Assembly: GCA_023412175.1 (NCBI GenBank)
Contig: JAEYOB010000067.1
Coordinates: 1-5,269, forward strand
Source of the DNA: Pseudomonadota bacterium
GTDB taxonomy: Bacteria > Pseudomonadota > Alphaproteobacteria > Azospirillales > Azospirillaceae
Direction: 5' to 3'
Length of the DNA stretch: 5,269 nt
The notes below the pieces were generated by a model, which saw only the letters and a list, made by a program, of their open reading frames with translations, made no database searches and was not told where the DNA came from. The translations under genes were made by a program, and so were the position numbers. This document shows positions 1 to 5,269 of the stretch, piece by piece. Each line of letters begins with the position of its first letter. The first letter of the stretch is position 1.

Positions 1-935
1 ACTGGGAATATGCCGGCTTCTTCCACATCGGCATGATCCAGCGCAACGAGCGCAACGCGCTCATCCAGCACGGCACCATGACCATCATCCGCAAGACCGC
101 GCTGGAGGGCACCGGCCGCTGGGGCGAGTGGTGCATCACCGAGGACGCCGACCTCGGCCTGCGCCTGTTCGAGCACGGCTATGAGGCGGTCTACATGCCG
201 GAGAGCTTTGGCAAGGGCCTCGTGCCCGACAGCTTCTCCGCCTACAAGACGCAGCGTTTCCGCTGGGCCTATGGCGCCGTGCAGATCCTCAAGCACCACT
301 GGCGCGAGCTGACGCCGGGCGGCAAGCGGCTGAGCACCGGGCAGAAGTACCATTTCATCACCGGCTGGCTGCCGTGGTTCGCCGACGCCGCACACATGGT
401 GTTCGGCGTCGCTGGCATCATCTGGTCGCTGGGCCTGCTGCTGTTCCCGAAGTACTTCGAGTTCCCACCCAACGCCTTCATGATCCCGACGCTGAGCGTC
501 TTCGCCTTCAAGGTGGCGGCCTCGCTGTGGCTCTACGAGGCGCGGGTGAAGTGCGGCTTCTGGGACAAGGTGGGCGCGGCGGTCGCCGGCATGGCGCTGA
601 CGCACACCGTGGGCCGCGCCATGTGGCTGGGCATGTTCACCTCCGGCCGGCCGTTCGTCCGCACGCCCAAGTGCGAGGACCAGCCGGCGCTGATGGCCGC
701 CTTCCTGATGGCACGCGAGGAGATTGCGCTCCTCGTCTCGCTGTGGGGTGCGGCGCTGGCCATCGTTCTGGTGTTCGGCCACGAGAACCGCGACGCCTTC
801 ATGTGGGCCGGGCTTCTGGTCGTGCAGTCCCTGCCCTATCTGGCGGCGCTGATCACCTCGCTGATCAACGTCTTCCCGGAGATCCACTTCGGCCACCGCC
901 GCCCGCAGCCGGTCCCCGTCGAAGCGGCCGACTGA
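1..935 (+). CDS. Family-2 membrane glycosyltransferase (polysaccharide/beta-glucan synthase type), 5' partial
   Basis: This is the C-terminal part of a processive inner-membrane glycosyltransferase, which would polymerise a sugar from a nucleotide-sugar donor and export the chain. The frame is open from position 3 (first full codon TGG), so the gene begins upstream; the ATG at 33 is internal. Numbering from that ATG, the TEDADLGLRL stretch (residues 36-45) holds the conserved TED motif that contains the catalytic-base Asp of GT2 synthases. QRFRW at 74-78 is the Q-x-x-R-W motif that holds the acceptor chain. About five hydrophobic segments follow, near 107-138, 148-169, 180-204, 231-249 and 255-281, with a GRPFVRTPK loop at 205-213. 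TED plus QxxRW plus a C-terminal membrane bundle is the cellulose synthase-like arrangement. The sequence around these motifs resembles, from memory, NdvB-type glucan synthases that carry an N-terminal GH17 domain, but that end is outside the window. The sugar product cannot be read from this part. The gene ends with TGA at 933-935, followed by a terminator. Confidence 0.88.
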   Translation, partial: WEYAGFFHIGMIQRNERNALIQHGTMTIIRKTALEGTGRWGEWCITEDADLGLRLFEHGYEAVYMPESFGKGLVPDSFSAYKTQRFRWAYGAVQILKHHWRELTPGGKRLSTGQKYHFITGWLPWFADAAHMVFGVAGIIWSLGLLLFPKYFEFPPNAFMIPTLSVFAFKVAASLWLYEARVKCGFWDKVGAAVAGMALTHTVGRAMWLGMFTSGRPFVRTPKCEDQPALMAAFLMAREEIALLVSLWGAALAIVLVFGHENRDAFMWAGLLVVQSLPYLAALITSLINVFPEIHFGHRRPQPVPVEAAD

Positions 936-952
936 ACAAGGCGCGGATTTTC

Positions 953-991
953 AGGGGAACGGGCTCCGCTCTGCGGGGCCCGTTTCCTTTT
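953..991 (+). terminator. Intrinsic (Rho-independent) terminator after the glycosyltransferase gene
   Basis: The arm 953-969 pairs with 973-989 around a three-base TCT loop (970-972), giving a stem of up to 17 bp with three G-T wobbles. The core, ACGGGCTCCGC (959-969) against GCGGGGCCCGT (973-983), is very GC-rich. A TTTCCTTTT tract (983-991) follows the core. It lies 17 bases after the stop codon, so it should end the transcript of the glycosyltransferase and insulate the next gene. Confidence 0.85.
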
Positions 992-1052
992 GGGCGGCGG
1001 CCGTGACAATTCGCGGCGCTTTTCCCTGCCATCATTCCAGAATCCCGACTGT

Positions 1053-1087
1053 CCTTGACACACCCGGTTAAGGGCGTAGCCTTGACA
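1053..1087 (+). promoter_or_regulatory. Candidate promoter with operator-like half-sites upstream of the unknown gene
   Basis: A perfect TTGACA (1055-1060) is followed after 16 bases by TAGCCT (1077-1082), a weak -10 candidate matching TATAAT at three of six positions. The same bases contain CCTTGAC (1053-1059), an inverted near-copy GTTAAGG (1067-1073, one mismatch to the exact inverse GTCAAGG) and a second direct CCTTGAC (1080-1086). The first two arms form an imperfect palindrome around a 7-base spacer that overlaps the -35 box, which suggests repressor control. This is inferred from pattern only, and no regulator can be named. Confidence 0.4.
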
Positions 1088-1128
1088 GCAGCGGCCCCTC
1101 CGGTCGCGCAACGAGGGAGGTGCCCGGC

Positions 1129-1722
1129 ATGGGCGAGGGTTCGATCGGCCCCTCCGACCATTATGTCCGCCCGGCCAGCGTGGTGGAACGGTCGCGGTCG
1201 GCCACTGACCGGCAGCCGCGGCGCGAGCAGCAGGACCAGAGGGAAGCCGCTGACCGCCGCAAGAAGGAACCTCTCAACCCGCGCCGGCGCCGCGTCTACG
1301 ATCTGCTGTTCGACGAGGTCGACCGGATTGACGGTCTGAACGAACGGCAGCGGGCGCGGATCAAGGACAACCTCCGCAGCCACGTCGCCGCCGCGCCCCC
1401 TCCCGCGGAACCACCGCATGCCGGGGCACCCCTTTCCTCCACCGACGTCCCGCCGGAACACGACGAGGAGCACGCCGCCGAACGGCTGCTGACCGACCCG
1501 CACGCCGAGGTGCCGGTCGATCCCGACCACATCGTCCAGGCCGCGGCCCCGGTACACCCGCACCTGTCGCTGACCGAAGCCGAGGAGAACCGCCTGCTGG
1601 CCGAGCAGTTGCGCGTCTGCCTCGCCCAGCATACCGAGCGGGCGCGCAAGCTGGCCGTCTACCTGCACCTGCTGCTGCGGATGAACGGCGTCGGGCGTCC
1701 CACCCTGGTGCTCGACGTCTGA
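1129..1722 (+). CDS. Hypothetical charged protein, 197 aa
   Basis: I do not recognise this protein. The start is ATG 1129, because GAGGGAGG (1113-1120) lies 8 bases upstream as a good ribosome binding site; an in-frame GTG at 1120 overlaps that site and is unlikely. Residues 11-56 are rich in Arg, Gln, Glu and Lys, including a RKK and a PRRRR run. Residues 55-86 look helical (VYDLLFDEVDRIDGLNERQR). Residues 87-112 are a Pro/Ala-rich linker, and 113-137 are acidic with several His. Residues 147-186 should form a long amphipathic helix ending in AVYLHLLLRM. There is one Cys (164), no signal peptide and no clear transmembrane segment, so it is probably cytoplasmic. Strong G/C bias at third codon positions and the ribosome binding site support real coding. 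Its own promoter candidate and the terminator upstream suggest a separate unit. The two-helix, linker layout could suit a protein-protein or nucleic-acid interaction role, but no function is shown. Confidence 0.75.
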   Translation: MGEGSIGPSDHYVRPASVVERSRSATDRQPRREQQDQREAADRRKKEPLNPRRRRVYDLLFDEVDRIDGLNERQRARIKDNLRSHVAAAPPPAEPPHAGAPLSSTDVPPEHDEEHAAERLLTDPHAEVPVDPDHIVQAAAPVHPHLSLTEAEENRLLAEQLRVCLAQHTERARKLAVYLHLLLRMNGVGRPTLVLDV

Positions 1723-1732
1723 GGGCGGTGTC

Positions 1733-1747
1733 ACGGCCTTCGGCCGT
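1733..1747. terminator. Small GC hairpin after the unknown gene
   Basis: ACGGCC (1733-1738) and GGCCGT (1742-1747) form a perfect 6-bp stem with a TTC loop, ten bases after the stop codon. No T tract follows, so it may be a weak or Rho-assisted terminator, a transcript-end stabiliser, or chance in GC-rich DNA. Confidence 0.3.
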
Positions 1748-1788
1748 CCGACGAGGCAGCCATACCCCTGATGCGCGGCCCTCGGGAG

Positions 1789-1817
1789 TTAACGCCTGCG
1801 GCACAATCGCGTTTAAG
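1789..1817 (+). promoter_or_regulatory. Candidate sigma-70-type promoter for egtB
   Basis: TTAACG (1789-1794) and TTTAAG (1812-1817) are separated by exactly 17 bases. Each matches its consensus (TTGACA, TATAAT) at four of six positions, and both lie in an AT-richer island between GC-rich stretches. A transcript starting near 1824 would favour translation from ATG 1882 or ATG 1840 and exclude the in-frame ATG 1771. This is inferred from spacing and match only. Confidence 0.35.
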
Positions 1818-1870
1818 GAACAATGAGGATGCGTCCGCGATGGCCGCCCGGCCGCGCGCCGCCGTCCCGC

Positions 1871-1877
1871 GAGGAGG
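1871..1877 (+). promoter_or_regulatory. Ribosome binding site deciding the egtB start
   Basis: GAGGAGG lies 4 bases before ATG 1882. The spacing is a little short, but it is the strongest Shine-Dalgarno match near any in-frame start. ATG 1840 has only GAGGA (1825-1829) 10 bases upstream, and ATG 1771 has no convincing site. Confidence 0.55.
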
Positions 1878-1881
1878 TCCC

Positions 1882-3222
1882 ATGCCTGCCAAGCCGCTCG
1901 CCGCTGCCGCCCCTGCCGTCCCGACCGCCGCCGCTCCCGTCCCGGTTTCCGCCGAGGGCACCCCCGACGCCCTCCGCCGCTGGCTCTCCACCCATTTCCA
2001 CAAGACCCGCCAGCGCACGGCGGAGCTGGTGGCGCCGCTCGGCGTCGAGGACCTGATGGTCCAGTCGCTGCCGGACGGCGCGCCGGCCAAATGGCACCTT
2101 GCGCACACCACATGGTTCTTCGAGACCTTCGTGCTGGAGACCTGCGCAACTGGTTACCGCGCCTTCGATCCCGCTTTCGGGCAACTGTTCACCGCCATCA
2201 ACGACCGTTTCGGCCGGCACCTGCCGGCGCCGACCCTGCGCCTGCTGTCGCGTCCGACCGCAACCGAGGTGATGCGGTATCGCGACCACGTCAACGGCGC
2301 CATCCTGCACCTGATCGACCGGATCGGCGAGGATCGGCTGAAGGAGGTCTCGGAGCGCGTCCAGCTCGGCATCATGCACGAGCGGCGCCACCAGGAACGC
2401 CTGCTGTCCGACATCAAGCACGCGTTCTGGAGCAACCCGCTGCGCCCGGCCTACGAGCCGGCGACGACGCTGCGCCCCTCGCCGCCGCTGGAGCAGAGCT
2501 GGATCGGCCACGACGGCGGCCTGGTGGAGGTCGGCCGCGACGACCCCTCACCCGGCTTCGATCATGAGCGACCGCGCCATGCCGTCATGCTGCGCCCGTT
2601 CAAGCTGGCCGGGCGGCCGGTCACCTGCGGCGAATACCTCGACTTCATGAACGACGGCGGCTACGCCAAGCCCATGTGGTGGCTGGGCGACGGCTGGGAA
2701 GCCGCCCGCACCGAGGACTGGCAGGCGCCGCTGTATTGGGAATGGAGGGAGGGCGGCTGGCAGGTCTTCACGCTGTACGGCATGCGCCCGCTCGACCCGC
2801 ACGAACCGGTCTGCCACGTGAGCTGGTACGAGGCCGACGCCTACGCCCGCTGGGCCGGCAAGCGCCTGCCCGACGAATCGGAATGGGAAGCCATGGCGAC
2901 GCCCAAGGAATGCAGCGGCAACCTGCTGGGTAACGGCCACCGTCACCCGCGCCCCGGCGTCTGCCGCGGCACCGAGGGTCCATGGCAACTGTTCGGCGAC
3001 GTCTGGGAATGGACGCGCAGTTCCTTCATGCCCTACCCCGGCTACGTCCACGCGGACGGCAACGACGAGATGCGGAGCGACCGCTTCATGGCGGACCGCA
3101 TGGTGGCGCGCGGCGGCAGCTGCGTGACGCCGTTCGACTACGCCACGCCCACCACCCGCCACTTCCTGCGCCCGACCACCCGCACCGCCTTCACCGGCAT
3201 CCGTCTGGCGGAGGACGCGTAG
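1882..3222 (+). CDS. egtB: Ergothioneine biosynthesis sulfoxide synthase EgtB
   Basis: EgtB is a cytoplasmic non-heme iron enzyme that uses O2 to join a cysteine-type thiol (gamma-glutamylcysteine or cysteine, depending on subtype) to C2 of the histidine ring of hercynine, giving a sulfoxide precursor of ergothioneine. From ATG 1882 it is 446 residues, a normal length for the family. Residues 1-25 are an Ala/Pro-rich extension. A DinB-like four-helix domain spans about 28-185: KWHLAHTTWFFE (70-81) supplies one iron ligand, most likely His75, and the HxxxH in MHERRHQE (165-172) supplies His166 and His170. DIKHAFWSNPLRPAY (177-191) is a further family hallmark. The FGE-sulfatase domain spans about 205-443, with HVSWYEADAYARWAGKRLPDESEWE (312-336), GDVWEWTRSSFMPYPGY (372-388) and a RGGSC...TGIRLA ending (410-442). 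Substrate subtype and the catalytic Tyr cannot be assigned by eye. Other in-frame starts are ATG 1840 and ATG 1771. egtD, the usual neighbour that makes hercynine, is not adjacent: the next gene is convergent. Confidence 0.93.
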   Translation: MPAKPLAAAAPAVPTAAAPVPVSAEGTPDALRRWLSTHFHKTRQRTAELVAPLGVEDLMVQSLPDGAPAKWHLAHTTWFFETFVLETCATGYRAFDPAFGQLFTAINDRFGRHLPAPTLRLLSRPTATEVMRYRDHVNGAILHLIDRIGEDRLKEVSERVQLGIMHERRHQERLLSDIKHAFWSNPLRPAYEPATTLRPSPPLEQSWIGHDGGLVEVGRDDPSPGFDHERPRHAVMLRPFKLAGRPVTCGEYLDFMNDGGYAKPMWWLGDGWEAARTEDWQAPLYWEWREGGWQVFTLYGMRPLDPHEPVCHVSWYEADAYARWAGKRLPDESEWEAMATPKECSGNLLGNGHRHPRPGVCRGTEGPWQLFGDVWEWTRSSFMPYPGYVHADGNDEMRSDRFMADRMVARGGSCVTPFDYATPTTRHFLRPTTRTAFTGIRLAEDA

Positions 3223-3230
3223 ATATCTCT

Positions 3231-3266
3231 GGACGCCGAGCGGCCCTCGCGGCTGGCCCGGCGTCC
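3231..3266. terminator. Inverted repeat between convergent genes, possible bidirectional terminator
   Basis: GGACGCCG (3231-3238) pairs perfectly with CGGCGTCC (3259-3266). After an A-C mismatch, two more pairs (3240-3241 with 3256-3257) can extend the stem. It fills most of the 44-bp gap between the stop codons of egtB (3222) and the opposing methyltransferase (3267), so one structure would form at the end of both transcripts. Neither side has a proper T tract, so termination by it is an inference from position and symmetry. Confidence 0.45.
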
Positions 3267-4088
3267 CTATGCCCGCCGTTCAAAGACGTAGATCCGCTCG
3301 ATCCCCTCCACGCCGTCCCGGAAGCTCGACCGGGTCTCGAGCAGGCCGAGGCCGGCCGCCGCCGCCTCGGCAACGATTTCCGCATCCTCGAACCAGTGAT
3401 AGCGAAGGCACTCCACGGTGCGGCGAAGCACGCTGCCGTCCGGCGCGTGCACGCGGTACTCGACCATCTGCTCGTTGAGCCGCTGTTCCTCGTTCACCTT
3501 GCGACCGAGGATGCGAACGGCGAGGCTGTGCCCGTCACCGCCGAGTTGGACCCTGGTAATGCCCTGTCGCAGCACCTCCTCATCGATGGGAAGCGAGAGG
3601 GTTTCCGGTTTCAGCGCGTGGATCGCCAACCGTCTGCCGGTCGCCAAGTGGCGGGCGATGCCGTGCAGCGTCTTCTTCCGCGCAGGAGCGTCCAGGTGGT
3701 TGATGGCGTAGTAGGGTGCGATCACAGCGTCGAACGCCTGACCGAGGTCGAGCGTGGTCATGTCCGCGGTCAGCAGGCGGACGCGGTCTCGGATCTCCGG
3801 CCCGGCCTTCGCCAGTTCCTTGCGGGCGGCAGCCAGCATGTCCTCCGACAGGTCGATCCCGGTGACTCCGACCCCCTTGGCGGCGAGTCCCAGGGTGACG
3901 CGCCCGGTGCCGCACCCCAGTTCGAGGACCCAGGCCCCCGGCCCGCCGGCCTGGGCCGCGTAGAACGCGACATCCCCGTCGAGATGCTCACTGGCGCACC
4001 AGGCCATGAGATCGAAGAAAGCCACGCTCAGACTGTCCGCGGCATAGAAATCGACGATCTTGGTTGCGCCAGCGGGCAGCGCGGTCAT
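3267..4088 (-). CDS. Class I SAM-dependent methyltransferase, substrate unknown
   Basis: This is a 273-residue protein with a Rossmann-type methyltransferase fold that would transfer a methyl group from S-adenosylmethionine to an unidentified, probably small, substrate. VLELGCGTGRVT (54-65) is the glycine-rich SAM-binding motif I. GVTGIDLS (74-81) carries the acidic residue (Asp79) expected to bind the ribose. LLTADMTTLDL (105-115) and FDAVIAPYYAINHL (119-132) fit the adenine-contact strand and motif IV. The C-terminal half (about 165-273) is rich in beta-strand-like stretches and ends IERIYVFERRA. The ATG at 4088 overlaps the stop of the upstream nicotinate phosphoribosyltransferase in an ATGA arrangement (4088-4085). 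There is no strong ribosome binding site before it, so translation is probably coupled. It lacks the signature sequences I associate with EgtD, so it is not an obvious supplier of hercynine to the neighbouring EgtB. The frame stays open far upstream inside the neighbour, but that part is out-of-frame shadow. Confidence 0.85.
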   Translation of the reverse strand: MTALPAGATKIVDFYAADSLSVAFFDLMAWCASEHLDGDVAFYAAQAGGPGAWVLELGCGTGRVTLGLAAKGVGVTGIDLSEDMLAAARKELAKAGPEIRDRVRLLTADMTTLDLGQAFDAVIAPYYAINHLDAPARKKTLHGIARHLATGRRLAIHALKPETLSLPIDEEVLRQGITRVQLGGDGHSLAVRILGRKVNEEQRLNEQMVEYRVHAPDGSVLRRTVECLRYHWFEDAEIVAEAAAAGLGLLETRSSFRDGVEGIERIYVFERRA

Positions 4089-5236
4089 GACCGCCGGAAC
4101 AGGAACTCGCGGCCGACCTTCACGCGCTTCTCGCCGTCGTATTCGATGATGTCGGCGGTGGCGTAGGTCTCGGCCCAGCGCTCGGGCAGGTAGCTGCCGG
4201 TGCCGATGGTGTTGACCGGGGCGTTGGCCTCGGCCATCACGCGGCACTTGGCCGGGCTGAAGCCGGAGGACGCGACGATCCGCACCGCCGGGAAGCCAGC
4301 CTCGTCCAGCTTCTCGCGCACGTAATGGATGGCCGCCGCCGAGACGCCGGTGCCGATCAGGTAGCGCAGCTGCGTCTCGTCGCGGTAGCCGCGCACGGCG
4401 TGCGGCGCGTGGCGCTCCAGCACCGCGTAGGAACCCGGCGGGTCCAGCCCCTCGACGAACCGGCCGCCCGGCGTGTCGAGCCGCACCGACAGCTTGCCCG
4501 CCGCCGCCAGCTTGGGAAAGCGGCGGCATACTTCCAGGGAGTCGGTGATCTCGCGGCCGAAATAATCGACAAGCACGGTCAGCGGCAGGTCGGGGAAGGT
4601 CTCGTTGAACATCTCCGCCGCGCGCAGTGTCGATCCGGCGTAGCCGATCAGCGCGTGCGGCATGGTGCCCATGCCCTTCGTCTGGCCGAAATAGTGCGCA
4701 GTGGCGTCGGTGGCGTTGCCGATAAAGCCCTTGGCCCCGACCTTGCGCCGCGCCCGCGCGGATCCGACCGAGGCGGCATAGGCCATGATCTCCGCCATCT
4801 CGGTGCCGGCGCAGTGGCGCGCGTCCATGGCGAGGAAGGCGACCTTCGGCAGGTCGGCGCACATGGTGAAAGCGTTGTAGGCCGCCACGCAGGCCGGCCC
4901 CAGCTTCATCAGCAGGATCGTTTCGAGATCGACCAGATGATAGAAGGAGCCGGTGATGTACATCATCGGCTCGCCGGCCCCGACCCACTTGCCCTCGGGG
5001 TAGTTGAGCTGGACCTCGACCTCGGCGCCGCGCTCGCGGCAGATGCCCTGAAGCCACTCGATGGCGAGGCGCGGCGCGCAGACCACCGGGCGGCGCATGA
5101 ACACGGCGTAGGTGACCCGCTTGTCGCCGAACTTTCCGGCGGCTTCCTTGGTGCGCCGGAAATAGGTGTCGGTCCAGTCGCTCACCGCCTCGGCGGAGGG
5201 ATGGGTCGGAACGCCCTGCCGCATCGTCTCGTCCAT
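4085..5236 (-). CDS. Nicotinate phosphoribosyltransferase (NAPRTase family)
   Basis: This enzyme joins nicotinate to PRPP, with ATP hydrolysis, to make nicotinate mononucleotide in the Preiss-Handler NAD salvage route in the cytoplasm. At 383 residues it is at the short end for the family and resembles compact archaeal-type members. SDWTDTYFRRTKE (19-31) matches the N-terminal TD-x-Y element, and YPEGKWVGAGEPMMYITGSF (79-98) is the strand-rich N-terminal domain. MDARHC (137-142) and GAKGFIGNATDATAHYFG (168-185) lie in the barrel domain. GMGTMPHALI (188-197) carries His194 at the place of the phosphorylated catalytic His of NAPRTases. LVDYFG (222-227), SSGFSP (323-328) and NTIGTGSYL (342-350) fit the phosphoribosyl-binding barrel loops. 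ATG 5236 is chosen because AAGGGA (5247-5242) precedes it at normal spacing; a GTG at 5269 in the same frame would add 11 residues and has no visible site. It is the first gene of an operon with the methyltransferase, and its promoter is outside the window. The symbol pncB is often used for this activity, but this divergent subtype should be confirmed first. Confidence 0.88.
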   Translation of the reverse strand: MDETMRQGVPTHPSAEAVSDWTDTYFRRTKEAAGKFGDKRVTYAVFMRRPVVCAPRLAIEWLQGICRERGAEVEVQLNYPEGKWVGAGEPMMYITGSFYHLVDLETILLMKLGPACVAAYNAFTMCADLPKVAFLAMDARHCAGTEMAEIMAYAASVGSARARRKVGAKGFIGNATDATAHYFGQTKGMGTMPHALIGYAGSTLRAAEMFNETFPDLPLTVLVDYFGREITDSLEVCRRFPKLAAAGKLSVRLDTPGGRFVEGLDPPGSYAVLERHAPHAVRGYRDETQLRYLIGTGVSAAAIHYVREKLDEAGFPAVRIVASSGFSPAKCRVMAEANAPVNTIGTGSYLPERWAETYATADIIEYDGEKRVKVGREFLFRRS

Positions 5237-5241
5237 CGAAG

Positions 5242-5247
5242 TCCCTT
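5242..5247 (-). promoter_or_regulatory. Ribosome binding site of the nicotinate phosphoribosyltransferase gene
   Basis: Read on the minus strand, GGGAAGGGAC lies just upstream of ATG 5236, with AAGGGA five bases from the start codon. It supports this start over GTG 5269. Confidence 0.6.
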
Positions 5248-5269
5248 CCCTGTCTCGAACAGCCGGCAC

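Noticed and set aside
865..1734. A 289-residue minus-strand open frame opposite the unknown gene
   Set aside because: It crosses the intrinsic terminator and the promoter region and overlaps the glycosyltransferase end. The plus-strand frame has the better ribosome binding site and codon bias.
1823..2056. A 77-residue plus-strand frame overlapping the egtB start, considered as a leader peptide
   Set aside because: It is Pro/Arg/Ser-rich shadow of the Ala/Pro-coding region and runs more than 170 bases into egtB; nothing suggests regulated leader translation.
1361..2511. Several long minus-strand open frames opposite the start of egtB
   Set aside because: They lie antisense to a clearly recognised EgtB domain, and their products are low-complexity Arg/Ala/Gly sequence.
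1882..4088. EgtB plus the nearby methyltransferase as a split OvoA-type (ovothiol) system
   Set aside because: OvoA carries its methyltransferase as a C-terminal fusion, while here the two genes are convergent and separately transcribed. The EgtB part matches the stand-alone ergothioneine type by its motifs.
2982..4166. A 394-residue plus-strand open frame across the end of egtB and antisense to the methyltransferase
   Set aside because: It overlaps two well-supported genes in the wrong frame or strand and its composition has no family motif; long shadow frames are common at this GC content.
3267..5057. A 596-residue open frame on the minus strand that would fuse extra sequence to the methyltransferase
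   Set aside because: The part upstream of 4088 runs out of frame through the phosphoribosyltransferase gene, is Arg/Gly/Ala-rich shadow sequence, and the ATGA junction gives a clear methyltransferase start.
1..5269. Search for CRISPR arrays, tRNA genes, insertion sequences, attachment sites and defence genes
   Set aside because: No regular direct repeats, tRNA-like cloverleaf, terminal inverted repeats or transposase and nuclease motifs were seen by eye; the window reads as ordinary chromosome.

Overview
The window is GC-rich (roughly two-thirds or more G+C, with strong G/C bias at third codon positions) and densely coding. It looks like chromosome from an alphaproteobacterium of the Azospirillum/Rhodospirillales kind. 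That assignment rests on codon bias, on ordinary proteobacterial signals (Shine-Dalgarno sites, TTGACA-like boxes, a classical intrinsic terminator) and on the gene families seen; it is an inference, not a database result. No mobile element, tRNA, rRNA, CRISPR array or phage gene is visible.

Layout. (1) Positions 1-935, plus strand: the C-terminal part of a membrane family-2 glycosyltransferase of the cellulose synthase / beta-glucan synthase type, whose 5' end lies outside the window. A strong intrinsic terminator follows at 953-991. (2) Positions 992-1128: an intergenic region with a possible promoter and three CCTTGAC-like half-sites in alternating orientation. (3) Positions 1129-1722, plus strand: a 197-residue, highly charged protein that I do not recognise. 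(4) Positions 1723-1881: a small hairpin and a candidate promoter. (5) Positions 1882-3222, plus strand: egtB, the iron-dependent sulfoxide synthase of ergothioneine biosynthesis, with a DinB-like domain carrying the iron-binding histidines and a formylglycine-generating-enzyme-like (FGE-sulfatase) domain. (6) Positions 3223-3266: a 44-bp convergent gap made up largely of an inverted repeat. (7) Positions 5236-3267, minus strand: a two-gene operon in which a nicotinate phosphoribosyltransferase (NAD salvage) overlaps by an ATGA junction with a class I SAM-dependent methyltransferase of unknown substrate.

How the parts relate. The four complete genes form at least three transcription units: the unknown gene, egtB (probably with its own promoter), and the opposing phosphoribosyltransferase-methyltransferase pair. 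Two themes are present, small-molecule redox protection (ergothioneine) and NAD salvage, but nothing in the sequence proves they are linked. The usual partner of egtB, the histidine trimethylase gene egtD, is not next to it here. The methyltransferase in the window does not look like EgtD. I see no clearly new multi-gene system. The most unusual items are the tightly coupled phosphoribosyltransferase-methyltransferase pair, the egtB gene without an adjacent egtD, and the half-site cluster upstream of the unknown gene.
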